From Buxus sempervirens (Eukaryota; Streptophyta; Magnoliopsida; Buxales; Buxaceae): a stretch of 64,000 nt of DNA. This document shows positions 33,788-44,763 of this stretch, one piece after another. How positions within the stretch are numbered: the first letter of the stretch is position 1; every line of letters begins with the position of its first letter. Both the position numbers and the translations under genes were made by a program. The notes beneath the pieces are model-generated. The model did no database searches, had not been told where the DNA came from, and saw nothing but the letters and a program-made list of their open reading frames with translations. The stretch lies in the NCBI GenBank assembly GCA_947561395.2, contig OX387186.1, forward strand, positions 2,572,835 through 2,636,834. Direction: 5' to 3'.

Positions 33788-35560
33788 TAAGAATAAGGAT
33801 TGGATGATTAGTTTTATTTGTGTTCTTGGAACTATAGACCACAATGATGTTTCCTGGAGGACCATGTTTAAGGCTTTCGCCAATAACTATTAGAAACCCT
33901 TTATGCTCAGGTACATTTGTTTTTTACTACTAATTTAATTTTCTTAAAGTTATATATCTTAGTTTTCAATATATTTGGTATTCCATCTCTTTTACTCTGT
34001 TCATTCAAAGTGAAGAAAAAAAATCAATATTCTAACAATTTGAGTTACGATCTCCAGTATGTCTCAACTGTTTTAGCTACCTGTTGAGAGAGTGGTTTTT
34101 CAGGTGCATGGATTGATAAGTTGGCCAATCCAGAATATTAAAATGTTAAGTACCTTTTGTATGGGCACATGGTAAAATTATGTGAGTCCATTTTTTCCAC
34201 ATGAGAAAATGTTTGGAGCTGAAATTTAGTAAGTGAATAGATTTATATAGAAGTACACATGGACTAGTGGGTTTTACCAAATAATAAGCCACATGATTTC
34301 CATGCCATACTAGTTTTTTTTTGGCAACAACAACTGCCTAAAAAATGGTTCTCATGTCACTCTCGCTGTCTCTTTCTCTGAGTCTGGCTATGCTTGTTTT
34401 TGTTCTTTAACTTGGTGAGTTGAACAGAAGCAATTAATTTCATCTGTGTTACCGCTATTTTGCTGGTTTTATTTGTAACTAGGACAAGCATCATAGAAAT
34501 ACACTGAAAAATTAGGTGAGAGAAACGATGCATTAGATGAATCAAATCATTCCATATGTATACTTCATAATGTCTTACACACCATTGGTGGCATAGCAGT
34601 TTCTATTCGATATTTCAGACCCAGAAGCATGTACATTGATCCATGCTATGCAATGCAATTTTTTCTGACTGCATCTTGATTTGGTGATGTTGTTACTTTA
34701 TTCCCTTGAAGGAAAAGTAGCCATTCCTGTACTTGCATATTTTCTTATGTAATAAAATACTACAGGTTTAAGGATCTGCTCACTTGATTAATATCTAAGC
34801 GTTCAGGTCTTCTTGGATTGATTCTTCCCATTTCAGATCACTCTTAAGCTTACTAGGCTACAAAGTAGGTTTAGTTTGTAGACCCAAGTCTTCCTGATAA
34901 CATATTAAAGTAGGAAAGTTCATCCTTTTTTTTTTTTTTTTCCTCTACTTAATTTTGTATTAATTTTCAAACTTTTGCCTTACACATTAAGAAAAAAAGC
35001 AGACGAAAACGTACTTCCTCGATTTGTTCATTCAGTCCAATCTTCTATTACAAGTCTCTTCTGAATCAGTAAGTTGAGTTTTACACCATGATTGTAGAAT
35101 ACATCCCCAATAGGAACATGAGTGAAAGTTACAATACAATGTATTTGTTGCATCTTCACATGGCTTATAATTTCCATTTAGTTATGTTTGTATGAATGTA
35201 TTTATTTATTTATGTATTTGTTGCATCTTCACAAAAGATGAAAGTCTTAGCAAGGAAGAAATGCTGATTCGAAATTTACTTATGCATTAGAACTCAGTTG
35301 AGCATATTTACATCCAGTTTAGTTCATGATGGGCATGATACTTATATAAACCCATTTAAAGGAAATGCAAAAATAAAATAAAATAAACATCAAATCCCAC
35401 ACCAATACCAAACGCAATTGCAGACATAGAGAAACACAAATTTCCCACATGGAATTAGCTGAAGGCCCAAGTTTTGTTCTTCTCATTTTAACCATACCAA
35501 AGGAAATTCAAATAGTTCATCTGTGCATCATCATCCAAAATTGCTACCATTCTGCTCTGA

Positions 35561-36210
35561 TCATTCGCTTGACGAATATCTTGAGGTCCAGTACTTCTCA
35601 ATTTCCTCTGCTGTTCTTCCAGGAATTCTCCCAGCAATTAGAGACCACCTGATCAAAAGGATTCAAAATTCACTCACATAAGCTACTGCAATACTGAAGA
35701 AACAGAAAGTTCATAGACGACGAACGAACCTATCTCCGACCAGGCTATACATCCTTGCAATAAGTGTTTCCTCGTCTTCGGAGAATTCAAGCTTGGAATC
35801 TTGACTATTATCCTCTGCAACAAACATCTCCAAGTTAAATTTGAAATCGAAGAAGGAAGTACCATGTCTCAGGAGTCAGGACAAACACTGAAATCTGAAA
35901 AGCTTACAGAAACAAGCCATCAATTATAATGGATTGCTCCAAAACGGATATTCTACAACAAATCAGATGACCCCTTTTTCAATGAATTTATCCGTTGTAT
36001 CTTAGCTTTAAAAACGGATAAATGAGAGTCTTGTTAGTGAAAAGGCGTCAAGTTCAAATGGGCAGAAATCAAATACCCGTCCGTCTCTGAATAAGGAAAG
36101 TAGAAGGCGTTCATTTATAAAGAAGAAAAGCAAATAAGGGCCATAAATTTCAAGTAGGTACCTCGAGAATCCACAGAAGTATCGTCAGAAGAGTGATCGA
36201 CGTCAGCCAT
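35561..36210 (-). CDS. CPC/TRY/ETC-like single-repeat R3-MYB protein
   Basis: Three small exons, 36210-36162, 35814-35730 and 35648-35561, join in frame to 73 residues; each is too short to be obvious alone. After an acidic, Ser-rich N-terminus ([15 protein letters not shown]), almost the whole protein is one R3 MYB repeat: [20 protein letters not shown], then [19 protein letters not shown], then TSRYSSSE. There is no activation domain. These proteins repress trichome or promote root-hair fate by competing with R2R3-MYBs for bHLH partners and can move between cells. The bHLH-contact pattern L-x2-R-x3-L-x6-L-x3-R is present, with Thr where Asp/Glu normally starts it. Intron positions match the family. 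Confidence 0.9.
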
Positions 36211-37689
36211 GGAAGTGAAGTGCAGGAGAACTTGTGGAGCTCCGACTCCTTTGTTGGATCGAAAAGAAGACAGTAGCGGAAGCTGTTGGTGGTGTGACGG
36301 AGGCGTTTAAGTTGTGCATTCATATATAGGATTGTGGGGATTCAGAGGTGAGTCTTGAGCGAAGAACGGAGGGTGAGAATGGTAGTTGAAAAGGGAAAGC
36401 TACGCAGTCCAACCTTTGATAGGTAGTTGTAAGGTAAGGTTGGTTGTTTTAAATACGTAAGACCTTCCAAAAAAAATAAAATAATGATCACATGAACGAA
36501 TGAGAAAAGGCCAGATGACAAACACGTCATTAGCGACAAGACGCAGGTAAGGTGGTCAAAACGCATTTCTTCGATTGCGATACCACATTACCACTGATTG
36601 ATTCACCTGAGTCACATTTTCTCTGTGGGTGAAAGTGGAACCGTCCAAAAAAAAAGTAAGAAAGATCAAATCCGAAAATCTTCCCAGCTCACTCAAGTAC
36701 CCTTGGTTTGCTATTGCCGGAGTGACTTTTCCCTTCTTCTTTTTTGCCTTTTAGCTTATAGAGCATCAGCACGCCGGTACCACCCTAAGCTACCGTAAGC
36801 TCTAAGTAGCTCCGTCAGGATTTTCATTTAGGGTGGATAGAGTAGACAAAAGATGGATGATGAATAATAAGATGGAAAATGAATGATTAATATTAAAATG
36901 ATAGTGGGCAAATTAAAATTTTGAGGGAGGGCAAAACTAGATATGTATAAATAGATATAATAGTTTTTTTGTGACGAGGAAAAAATAATAATAATTGAGG
37001 CCCCACCCTAAGCGCTATGTTTATTCCCTAGAGTGGTCCAATTGAGGCCTTGCCTAGGTTAGGTTCCCAGTTACAATAATAATAATAATAATAATAATAA
37101 ATTAAAAAAATTCTCTGGCAGGAAAATAATCAAACATGCTAGCAAGTGGGACACCTACCCTGTTAGATAAAATATCATATACTTTTACTCCAATGGCAGC
37201 AATTTGAACTAAATTGGGACACTGAAAGATAGTACTAAGATGGATTAGATTGCTCTCGCAAGAGCACTATTCTAAAAGATATTGCGATGATAAAACCATC
37301 ATGTTGACCTTCTTAGATTGCTAACCATGCTTGAGCTATATAGGTAGGTAGGATATGCCATGATCGAGTTGAAATAGTCTATTGCGGCAGACCTTGCAGC
37401 ATCCCACGGACGCTGACTTCACATTTTCCCATGAAAATGTCGTTTCAATTCACATATCACATGGGGAATTGTCACCTGAACAACATCCATGCGATGCTAC
37501 ACGTGGATGCTTAACTACGGCAGACGATTTCATTCCGCGGTAAGCTTCTACCAAAAGTTTGAACACCCTTGGCAGCAGGCTCAGCACGTTGGCGCACTAA
37601 AAAAACGTGGTCGGCTTGCTTTAATTAGTGTTTCGTTTAGTCAACCGTTTGATTTAATTTGATTAGAATTGCTACTACCTATAATGTTC

Positions 37690-38461
37690 GGGTCACCCAC
37701 TTCACCAAGGTAAGTCTTCACATGCCCGAGTAACGCTCCGAATTTTCAAGTGCTTATGTGGTTCGGTTGGACCAGCTTTATCTTTGGATTTTTGAAATTT
37801 TGATACAATTTAGATCAGTGAAAGGCCCAACCCATGGATTTGCCTTTTGATCAAGACCACATAAGGCCCATTCCATAGTTTGGTTTTGTCTAAACTGCCC
37901 TTTTTAAAGTTTTGGGACATAAGAACTAAACTAAATATTTTTTTAAATGACCACTAGGCCTTAATTTCCCCAAGAATCAGTACGTTAATTCCTGCACCAA
38001 TTAGTCTCTCACTTTATTGACAGTAATGATACTATATTTGTTCTTTAAGAACTCAAAAACCAAGGATAAATTCCAGAAAGTGTACTAGTTTCTCTGTTAA
38101 GATTATCACAAATACTACCAACTTTGTTTTCATCAGAATATCTTAGGATTTCATAAAAACCCATAATCCTCCCAAATACTACATGGCAAGCAAAACTAGA
38201 AAAGAAAATAAATCTATGACAATGATCAGTTGGGTATCTAACTAGTTTGACATAGACAAGACAAAAGGACTAATGCAGCTGAGTTATTTTCACAATTTTT
38301 GAGCAATATTGTCACCTCACCAACATAACATAGGCAACTGCTGCAGCTCAAAAACCATGAATCTTGATATGTTCCTTCTTCACAATGCCAGCCTGTTTAC
38401 CAAAAGGGGAAGACCCCATGAGTTGCACCATTGATGCAGATGGTCAAGATGGATTATGTAT
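37690..38461 (-). pseudogene. Duplicated 3' end of eIF1 (last exon plus downstream flank)
   Basis: This stretch matches 43297-43340 plus 44133-44876, the last exon and downstream flank of the intact eIF1 gene, at roughly nine bases in ten by eye. Bases 38392-38348 are a perfectly coding copy of the final exon (AGIVKKEHIKIHGF-stop) with its acceptor. Similarity stops abruptly in the preceding intron at about 38461, so exons 1-3 are missing and the copy cannot make eIF1. It preserves the empty site of the element inserted in the other copy. Confidence 0.85.
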
Positions 38462-38511
38462 AAAAAAAAATTTGAAATGGGAGCTGTTTTTTCAAAAAAA
38501 AAAATTGAAAA

Positions 38512-38595
38512 ATGTGAACCGTGAGATGCTCCCATCTCACGGTTCACATTTGGGCGGTATCGTCTGCCGCATTTTCATGCGGTAGACGATTCCAT
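38512..38595. repeat. Two adjacent hairpins (foldback element)
   Basis: The 19-mer aaatgtgaaccgtgagatg and its exact complement are separated by 4 bases (about 38512-38553). A second hairpin, cgtctgccgca/tgcggtagacg, with one mismatch follows at about 38567-38593. This foldback sits exactly between the eIF1 copy and the subtilase fragment. Confidence 0.85.
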
Positions 38596-38607
38596 CCCTC
38601 TCCTCTC

Positions 38608-39752
38608 CAATGGGGACAATTGTGTTCGAGGGAACAGTGAATGGAAGATCATCATCTCCTGCTGTCGTTTCATTCTCTTCCAGAGGTCCCCGTGTCTTTA
38701 ACCCTGGGATTCTTAAAGCCAGAAATCATAGGGCTAGGAATGAGCATTTTAATTTTTAGCAGCATGGCCCATCCCTCTTCAACATATTCTCCGGCACATC
38801 CATGTCATGCCCTCACCTTAGCCGGGATCGCAGCTTTGCTCAAGAGCTCCCACCCTGACTGGTCACCGGCAGCTATCAAGTCTTCCATGATGATTACTGT
38901 AGATCTATTAAATCATGAGGGCAAAACCAATCGTTGATGAAACCATCCAACCTACAAACCTATTTGCAACTGGTTCGGGCCATGTCAATCCTTCTAGAGC
39001 AAATTACCCTGGTCTAGTTTATGACATTCAGCCAGATGATTACGTACCTTATTTGTGCCGCTTGAACTTCCAAGTAGGAATCCTTGCACATGGAAAGGTT
39101 TGGTGCTCAAATGAATCCAGAATCCCTCAAGGATAGCTAAACTATCCTTCATCTAGAGATGATAATCTTGCCGGCCCACTTGGTTTGCCGGCCGTGCCAT
39201 GCCCATTTTCTAAAATAACCCGCACGGCCTAGCCCATGGCATGATTAAGGGTGGGTTGTGCAGTGGCACCCGGGCTAACGGGCCACCCACGGGCCACGTA
39301 ATAAAAAAATTCGGAAGGCCCGCGAGCTAATGGGCCTGCCATTGGGTAAGCCCTCCGGCCGATGTGCCTAGTGGGCCATGCCTTGCTGAGCCCAGGGCCC
39401 AGTAGGGTTAGCATGGCACGGCACGCCGCTATTAGAGCCCGGGCCGTGCTGTGCCGGTTCCCAATTAGCAACCCTATTTCATTCTCAATGACCTTGTGAC
39501 CAACTCAATGTCCGTGACGCAAATTCATCTTACACAATGGAAATCTTGGCACCAAAAGGAGTCGCCGTGTCTGTGAAACCTGAGAAGCTCTCCTTTACAA
39601 AGGTTAAGCAAACAATGACATACTCCTCGACATTTAGCCGTGCTAGGTCGAGTGACCCAACTCAGGCACAATCATCTCTTGCACAAGGATATCTTAAATG
39701 GGTTTCTGCTGAACACTTTGTCAGGAGTCCGACCTCAGTTACATTTAGCTGA
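38608..39752 (+). pseudogene. Subtilisin-like serine protease, broken C-terminal fragment
   Basis: Subtilase signatures occur in changing frames: [45 protein letters not shown] (catalytic Ser region), AALLKSSHPDWSPAAIKS, LFATGSGHVNPSRANYPGLVYD, LNYPS, SSYTMEILAPKGV, and the fibronectin-like end KWVSAEHFVRSPTSVTF-stop. At least three frameshifts (around 38712, 38830 and 38915), missing internal segments and a transposon insertion at 39154-39476 inactivate it. The signal peptide, inhibitor domain and the Asp and His catalytic regions are absent. In intact relatives (SBT1 family) this encodes a secreted protease. Here it is a dead fragment. Confidence 0.9.
39154..39476. mobile_element. GC-rich TIR element inserted in the subtilase pseudogene
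   Basis: Subtilase coding sequence actatccttcat is interrupted and resumes as ttcattctcaatgacc (LNYPS / FSMTL). The ends are inverted relatives: tagagatgataatcttgccgg on the left and tagggttgctaattgggaaccgg read back from the right. The target duplication (about ccttcat/tttcatt) is imperfect. The interior is made of ggcccg/cgtgcc words like the island at 12180. Boundaries are accurate to 2-3 bases. An 8-bp duplication would suggest hAT, but this is not settled. Confidence 0.75.
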
Positions 39753-42313
39753 AAAATGGACAAAAGCAGGACAAACAAACCAGTAAAAGATATGCCATAG
39801 CCAAGCATAAGTAGTTTGTGCCTACTGAATCAACATCGTGTGTTAAGTTGTAGGAAATAGAATAGAAGCACACGGTATTTCCTGAACGTTGTTGGTTCAA
39901 TGATTGAAACTGCCTTATAAATCAATGGAAAAAACACATGTAATTTTGTGCTTAGAAAATAAAAGACTCGGCAGTTTTTGTTAGTCTCTTAGATTGGAAA
40001 CTTTGGAGGAGCCATGGATCTGTAGCTCATTTATGGTGAAAATTATCTTTGTTTACTTCAGACCTTTTCTACCTATTGATTACCAATTCTTGTGAGTATG
40101 ACATGTTATCATGATTTGATAATATGGTTGTAGAATTTCATGTCATCGCTTAGATAGGGGCAATTTCTGCATGACATAACAGTAAGAACTACAACCTGAT
40201 GATTTTACTAAATATAGGCTTTACCATACTTCTTGGTATGACGAATGTCATCATATTTAAACTTTTTTTTGGTAAGTCACACAAATATTTTGACAAGCAA
40301 AGATTAACAATGAAGATATTCTGAAAACAATACGTTGAACGAGTTCCCAAATGCGAAATGAAGCCTAAATTAAAAACAAACCAAGCAGTTCAGCAAGCAT
40401 TAGAATGAGGAAAGAATGTGCATAATCAAATAGAATAGCCTATGATAACTTCTGGTAGTATGCCTTTTGGGCTGGAAAACAAAACATAACATACAGCTAG
40501 TGACCTTCGAAAAATAATGGGTCATGGGGCCTTCTTCTAGGCATCACAAAGATCACTTCCTTGTCACTCTCAATCTGAGATGGACTTTGAGTCTGAAAGG
40601 CAGTGTGACCCAGCAACCCAAGGCTTGTTTCATGTCTTAAAGACTGGGGTTTGTCTTTGTTTATGTCGGTCGGTTCATTTCTTCTTCGGAAGCATGCCAT
40701 ATATCAGGATAGAACTGAACATAGAAGATAACGTGGGCTTCAGGATATGAGCTGTGGTGGTGAAGGGCATGGCTGTGTATGGCGAGAGTGGGCAGTTCAG
40801 GTGCAACAGAAGTGTTGGTCTCCATGAACCATGGAGAGAGAGCGAGAGAGAATGAGAGGGAGGGAGGATTTATACAAGTAGTAGTTTTAAAATGTTAAGA
40901 GAGAGAGAGAGAGAAAAGTAAAACAGAGCAGGAGCCGTGAACAAAGAAAAAAGGCACAAATACAGAAGCCAAAAAAAATTAAACATGTATCAGTAGACAA
41001 ATGAAACATGCTGGAGATGCAGTTTTCAGACACAGTGTGCAAATTCTGATGCATAAATCACAAGTTCTAGCAGAATAAAAACCTAGTAAGATGAACTCAC
41101 AGATGAAGAAGAAGAATAAATAATTGCTTGTTATCAGTCCTTCCTACTACTTTATACCTCTGATCCAAGCCTTCTAAGTGATTAGTAACAACTATTACTA
41201 CCCAGAAATTATCATCCATATCTGGTTTTAACCAACTAACTGTGCACCTTGAAGTTAATAACATTACACAAACAAGTCTGAAAAGAAGTTAAAAAATGGG
41301 ATAATTTGAATCAACAAACATCCATCGATATGATGCTCCTTATCACCAAAGAGGCACGAACAGGTTCATGTACCTATACATCGTCTCCAAAGAACCCCAA
41401 GAATTTACAGTTGATGCATTCTGATTAACATACATTACCTAGGAAGTTGGTAATGTATAGTTTTCTGTAATCTCTTGCTGTGCCTTTTATTTTGGTTGCT
41501 AGGCCAGTATCCTGCCTCTCTTTCTCGACATACATTATTCTCATCTTTATCTATAAAATCCTTTTCATTCGTAAAACAAAGGGTAATCGGACCAGGCAAA
41601 GTATTCAAGTATACCGTAGAACCTGATTTTTTTCCTATACAAGCATGGAAGAGAAGCATCATGATCAAGCTAAATTTGAGTTCATAACATTCAATTGCAT
41701 TCATGAGGTGCAGTATCGAAACTGAACTATCACTTCAAGCTGAAGAAAGACAAATAAAATAGAAAAAAGGGAGGAACCAGATCTAGCAACTCCTTTTGAA
41801 ATTATGCTTTACATAAAATGTAACTCAAGATGAATTACAATGGATCAAAAATAGTGAATTAGCACTCATAAGTAGCATGCTTGAATGATTCCAAAGCGCC
41901 TCTTTATCTATTTAATTTTTTTCCACATAATTTAAAAAAATATTTTGGATTTATTGTCAGTTTTATGAAATTAACATAATCCAACCGTTTTGTAACGGAA
42001 AAACAACAAAACAGAGAAGGATACAAAACAACAAATTTCATCAGACAAAATTTTCACACGAATTTCAAACTATTGAATTCATTGTCAAACCAAAAATCTT
42101 AGATGTCTATTGGATTATTAAATTTGAACTGTTTACAGGAAAGATGATCTAATACAAAAGATTTTACGTAGGTTAAGAATTGCTAAAAATAGATGAGCTA
42201 ATAAAAGCTTTCTCAAGTAGCACAGAGAACTCTACCCATTGATACCTTCCTCTCCAGTCATACCTCAAGTAACAGAACATCCATTAACAGTAGCTTTGAC
42301 CCCAGCCCCAACA

Positions 42314-42748
42314 TTAATTGAGGAAAGAAATATGGTGGGATGGACCACAGCAGCATCCAAACTCCGCTCTCTTCTTTTTGGGAATTTCTTCCTGCATCAC
42401 AAAAACATTTAAACCCCAATTTAATGCCAAAGAAAATCAAGGAAATAGAATAACAATTAACAAAAAATAATAAAATATCGTTCAGATTAGATTTAATATA
42501 GTTAATCTTTTAAAAAATCCAAAGAAATATAATAAATCTTGACATACCTGATCTTTCTCTTTTTTAGAGTTGAAAGAAGGGGAACAGAAACTTCCAGGGA
42601 TGGCGTGGTCTTCTTGAAGTTGTTCTCCCGAGGGTGAGGGCTTTTGGGTAAAGGTGCAGTGGTTGAAAAGTACGATGGCTTGCAGTTCGCCAGTGTAGCG
42701 GAAGATGGCGTCTGAGGTTCTGGGGGGAGCAACTGGAGCAACCCATGC
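42314..42748 (-). CDS. Unidentified two-exon reading frame, initiator not found
   Basis: A donor at 42548/42547 (GATCAG/GTATGT) and an acceptor before 42391 (TGATGCAG) join two open blocks. In one frame the product would contain APVAPPRTSDAIFRYTG, then KKEKDQ-EEIPKKKRAEFG and CCCGPSHHISFLN-stop (42314). That frame has no ATG before an upstream stop at 42749-42751, so an upstream exon or a different start is needed. Two other frames are also open across the first block, one beginning with an ATG at 42776 (MEGSEKSTVGMG). I recognise no family. It is likely an expressed locus, but the protein is uncertain. Confidence 0.3.
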
Positions 42749-44763
42749 CTACGGTAGATTTTTCCGATCCCTCCATCCCCAGAAAAAAAAAGCAGGTGTT
42801 ACTCCGAGCACCATAGCGTTATTTCTCCGAGCACCCCATTATTTCTTCTCTTCTGCTTCTCGGAATATTGCTTTCCTTCCTTCTACTGTGTTGTATTGTC
42901 TTTAACGGCAATGGATCACTTACACCGTTTTTATAGACCCAGGTAAGCCGGACTCGGGATGCACCCAATTTCCTCTGTCACGGTGTCACCATTCGTTTGG
43001 AGCGTCCGTACAAGCGTCCATTTGGTTTTTTAAGCAAAACATATGTTTCGTAACGCTAAATGGATCACTACTTACCCGTAAATAGGGATACCAATGAGGT
43101 GGATTAAACAGGTAACCCGCCCAATCTCGCCCCTAATGGTTAGGGTTTAGTTTTCGTAAAATTGGGTTGGGGGGTTAGGATTTAGCCCAACCCGCCCCTA
43201 ACCCAACCTTTATATATAAAAATATTATTTTTTATATGTTTTAAATATTCGTTCATATATACTATATATAATATGTTCAAGGTGCAAGTGGTCATGGATA
43301 TATCTTACCCACTTCACTTGTGACCAAGGAAAGTCTTCACCATGGTTTACTGGACCGGGATCATCCAATTAAGACAAATGACATTGGGCCGGCCAGTACT
43401 GGTCCAATCCATTTGGTTTGGAGCGGTACTGACCAATCCAATTTGAAAAATTCAAAAAATTTTAAAAAATATCAAAAAAATCTAAAAAAAACCAAAAAAA
43501 TCATTTATAATTGTTAAAAATTATATATTATTGATATAAATATAATAAAGTTGATATCATATGTTATAATATCAAATTATATCTTTACATTATAATATTA
43601 TAATATATCATTATTTGTCAAATTATATTATCACAAAAAGTAACATATAACATATAATTTGATATTATATGTTATATTTATCATAGTATATAATTTGATA
43701 GATATCAAACTATATTTAAAACAACTTATAATGTTAAATTATGTTATGTGTTATAACATATAATATGATATGCTATAATGTCAAATTATAAAAAAAATAA
43801 CATATTGTTTGTTATAATTATAACATATCAAATTATATGTCAAAATTTGACATTTTAACATTTATCTTCAACTTTATTATAACTTATATCAATCATTTAT
43901 AATTTATAACTTTTATAAATAAATGTTCTTTATTTTTTGGATTTTTTTGACACTTTTAAAATTTTTTGAATTTTAAAAACTGGACCAGCTGGACTGAACC
44001 GATATCGACCGATCCAATGCAAATCAAATTTTTTTTAAATTTTTTTGCCCAATCGCCTTGGACCGGCCATTCCGGTATAATTGGTACTAGGATCGGGCTG
44101 GACCGATCCGGTTCCCGATCTAGAAAACCTTGGCCTTCACATGCCCAAGTAACTCTACGAATTTGCAAGTGCTTATTCGCGTTGGCTGGACCAGTTTTAT
44201 CTTTGGATTTTTGAAATTTTGATACAATTTGGATCAGTGAAAGGCCCAACCCATGGATTTGCCTTCTGACCAAGACCACATAAGGCCCCTTCCATGGTCT
44301 GGTTTTGTCTAAACTGCCCTTTTTTAGTTTTGGGACATAAGAACTAAACTAATCATTTTTTAAAATGACCACTAGGCCTTAATTTCCCGAAGAATCAGAA
44401 CGTTCATTCCTACACCAATTTGTCTCACTTTATTGACAGGAATTATACTTTATTGGTTCTTTTAGAAATCAAAAACCAAGGATAAATTCCAGAAAGTGTA
44501 CGAGTTTCTCTGTTAAGATTATCACAAATACTACCAACTTTATTTTCATCAGGATATCTTAGGATTTCAGAAAAACCCATAATCCTCCAACACTACATGG
44601 CAAGCAAAACTAGAAAAGTGAATAAAAAAAAAAATCTATGACAATGATCACTTGGGTGTCTAACTAGTTTGACATAGATAAGACATAAGGACTAATGCAG
44701 CTGAGTTATTTTTTCAATTTTTGCTTGTCACCTCACGAACATAACATGGGCAACTGCTGCAGC
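42749..44763. other. Intergenic region 3' of eIF1
   Basis: It contains a stretch of aacccgcccctaaccc/gggttgggg words near 43090-43210, the eIF1 downstream flank shared with 37690-38461, and the element at 43341-44132 inserted in it. No gene recognised. Confidence 0.5.
43341..44132. mobile_element. hAT-like element inserted downstream of eIF1, with paralogous empty site
   Basis: The eIF1 flank reads ...aagtcttcac then the element then gccttcacatgccc..., whereas the duplicate at 37711-37726 reads aagtcttcacatgccc uninterrupted. The flanking octamers gtcttcac (43333-43340) and gccttcac (44133-44140) match at 7 of 8. The ends catggtttact and caaggttttct (read back) match at 9 of 11, and inverted ggaccgg/ggccggcc sequence extends inward. 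The middle is about 500 bp of AT-rich sequence with repeated atcaaattat motifs. Non-coding. Confidence 0.85.

Larger units (their letters stand above)
32588..35560. other. Intergenic region
   Basis: No gene recognised. It includes the PPR 3' UTR, minisatellite-like repeats at 33008-33245, an exact 37-bp direct repeat with a hairpin (33661-33787), and a diverged duplicate of about 60 bp (around 33322-33381 and 34103-34164, both with gttggccaatccagaat). The rest is AT-rich. Confidence 0.45.
36211..42313. other. Long intergenic region with duplicated and broken gene pieces
   Basis: It holds the R3-MYB promoter side, a TAA/AAT microsatellite (about 37074-37100), the duplicated eIF1 tail (37690-38461), hairpin sequence (38512-38595), the subtilase fragment (38608-39752) with its insertion, and GA microsatellites near 40835-40915. 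The rest, 39753-42313, is AT-rich; the only open frames are small ones such as 40497-40700 (-), 67 codons ending PRRRPHDPLFFEGH, which I cannot assign. Confidence 0.45.

Noticed and set aside
40497-40700. 67-codon frame ending PRRRPHDPLFFEGH, considered as a secreted peptide precursor
   Set aside because: No signal peptide and the end does not match CLE, CEP, RGF, PSY or PIP consensus sequences.
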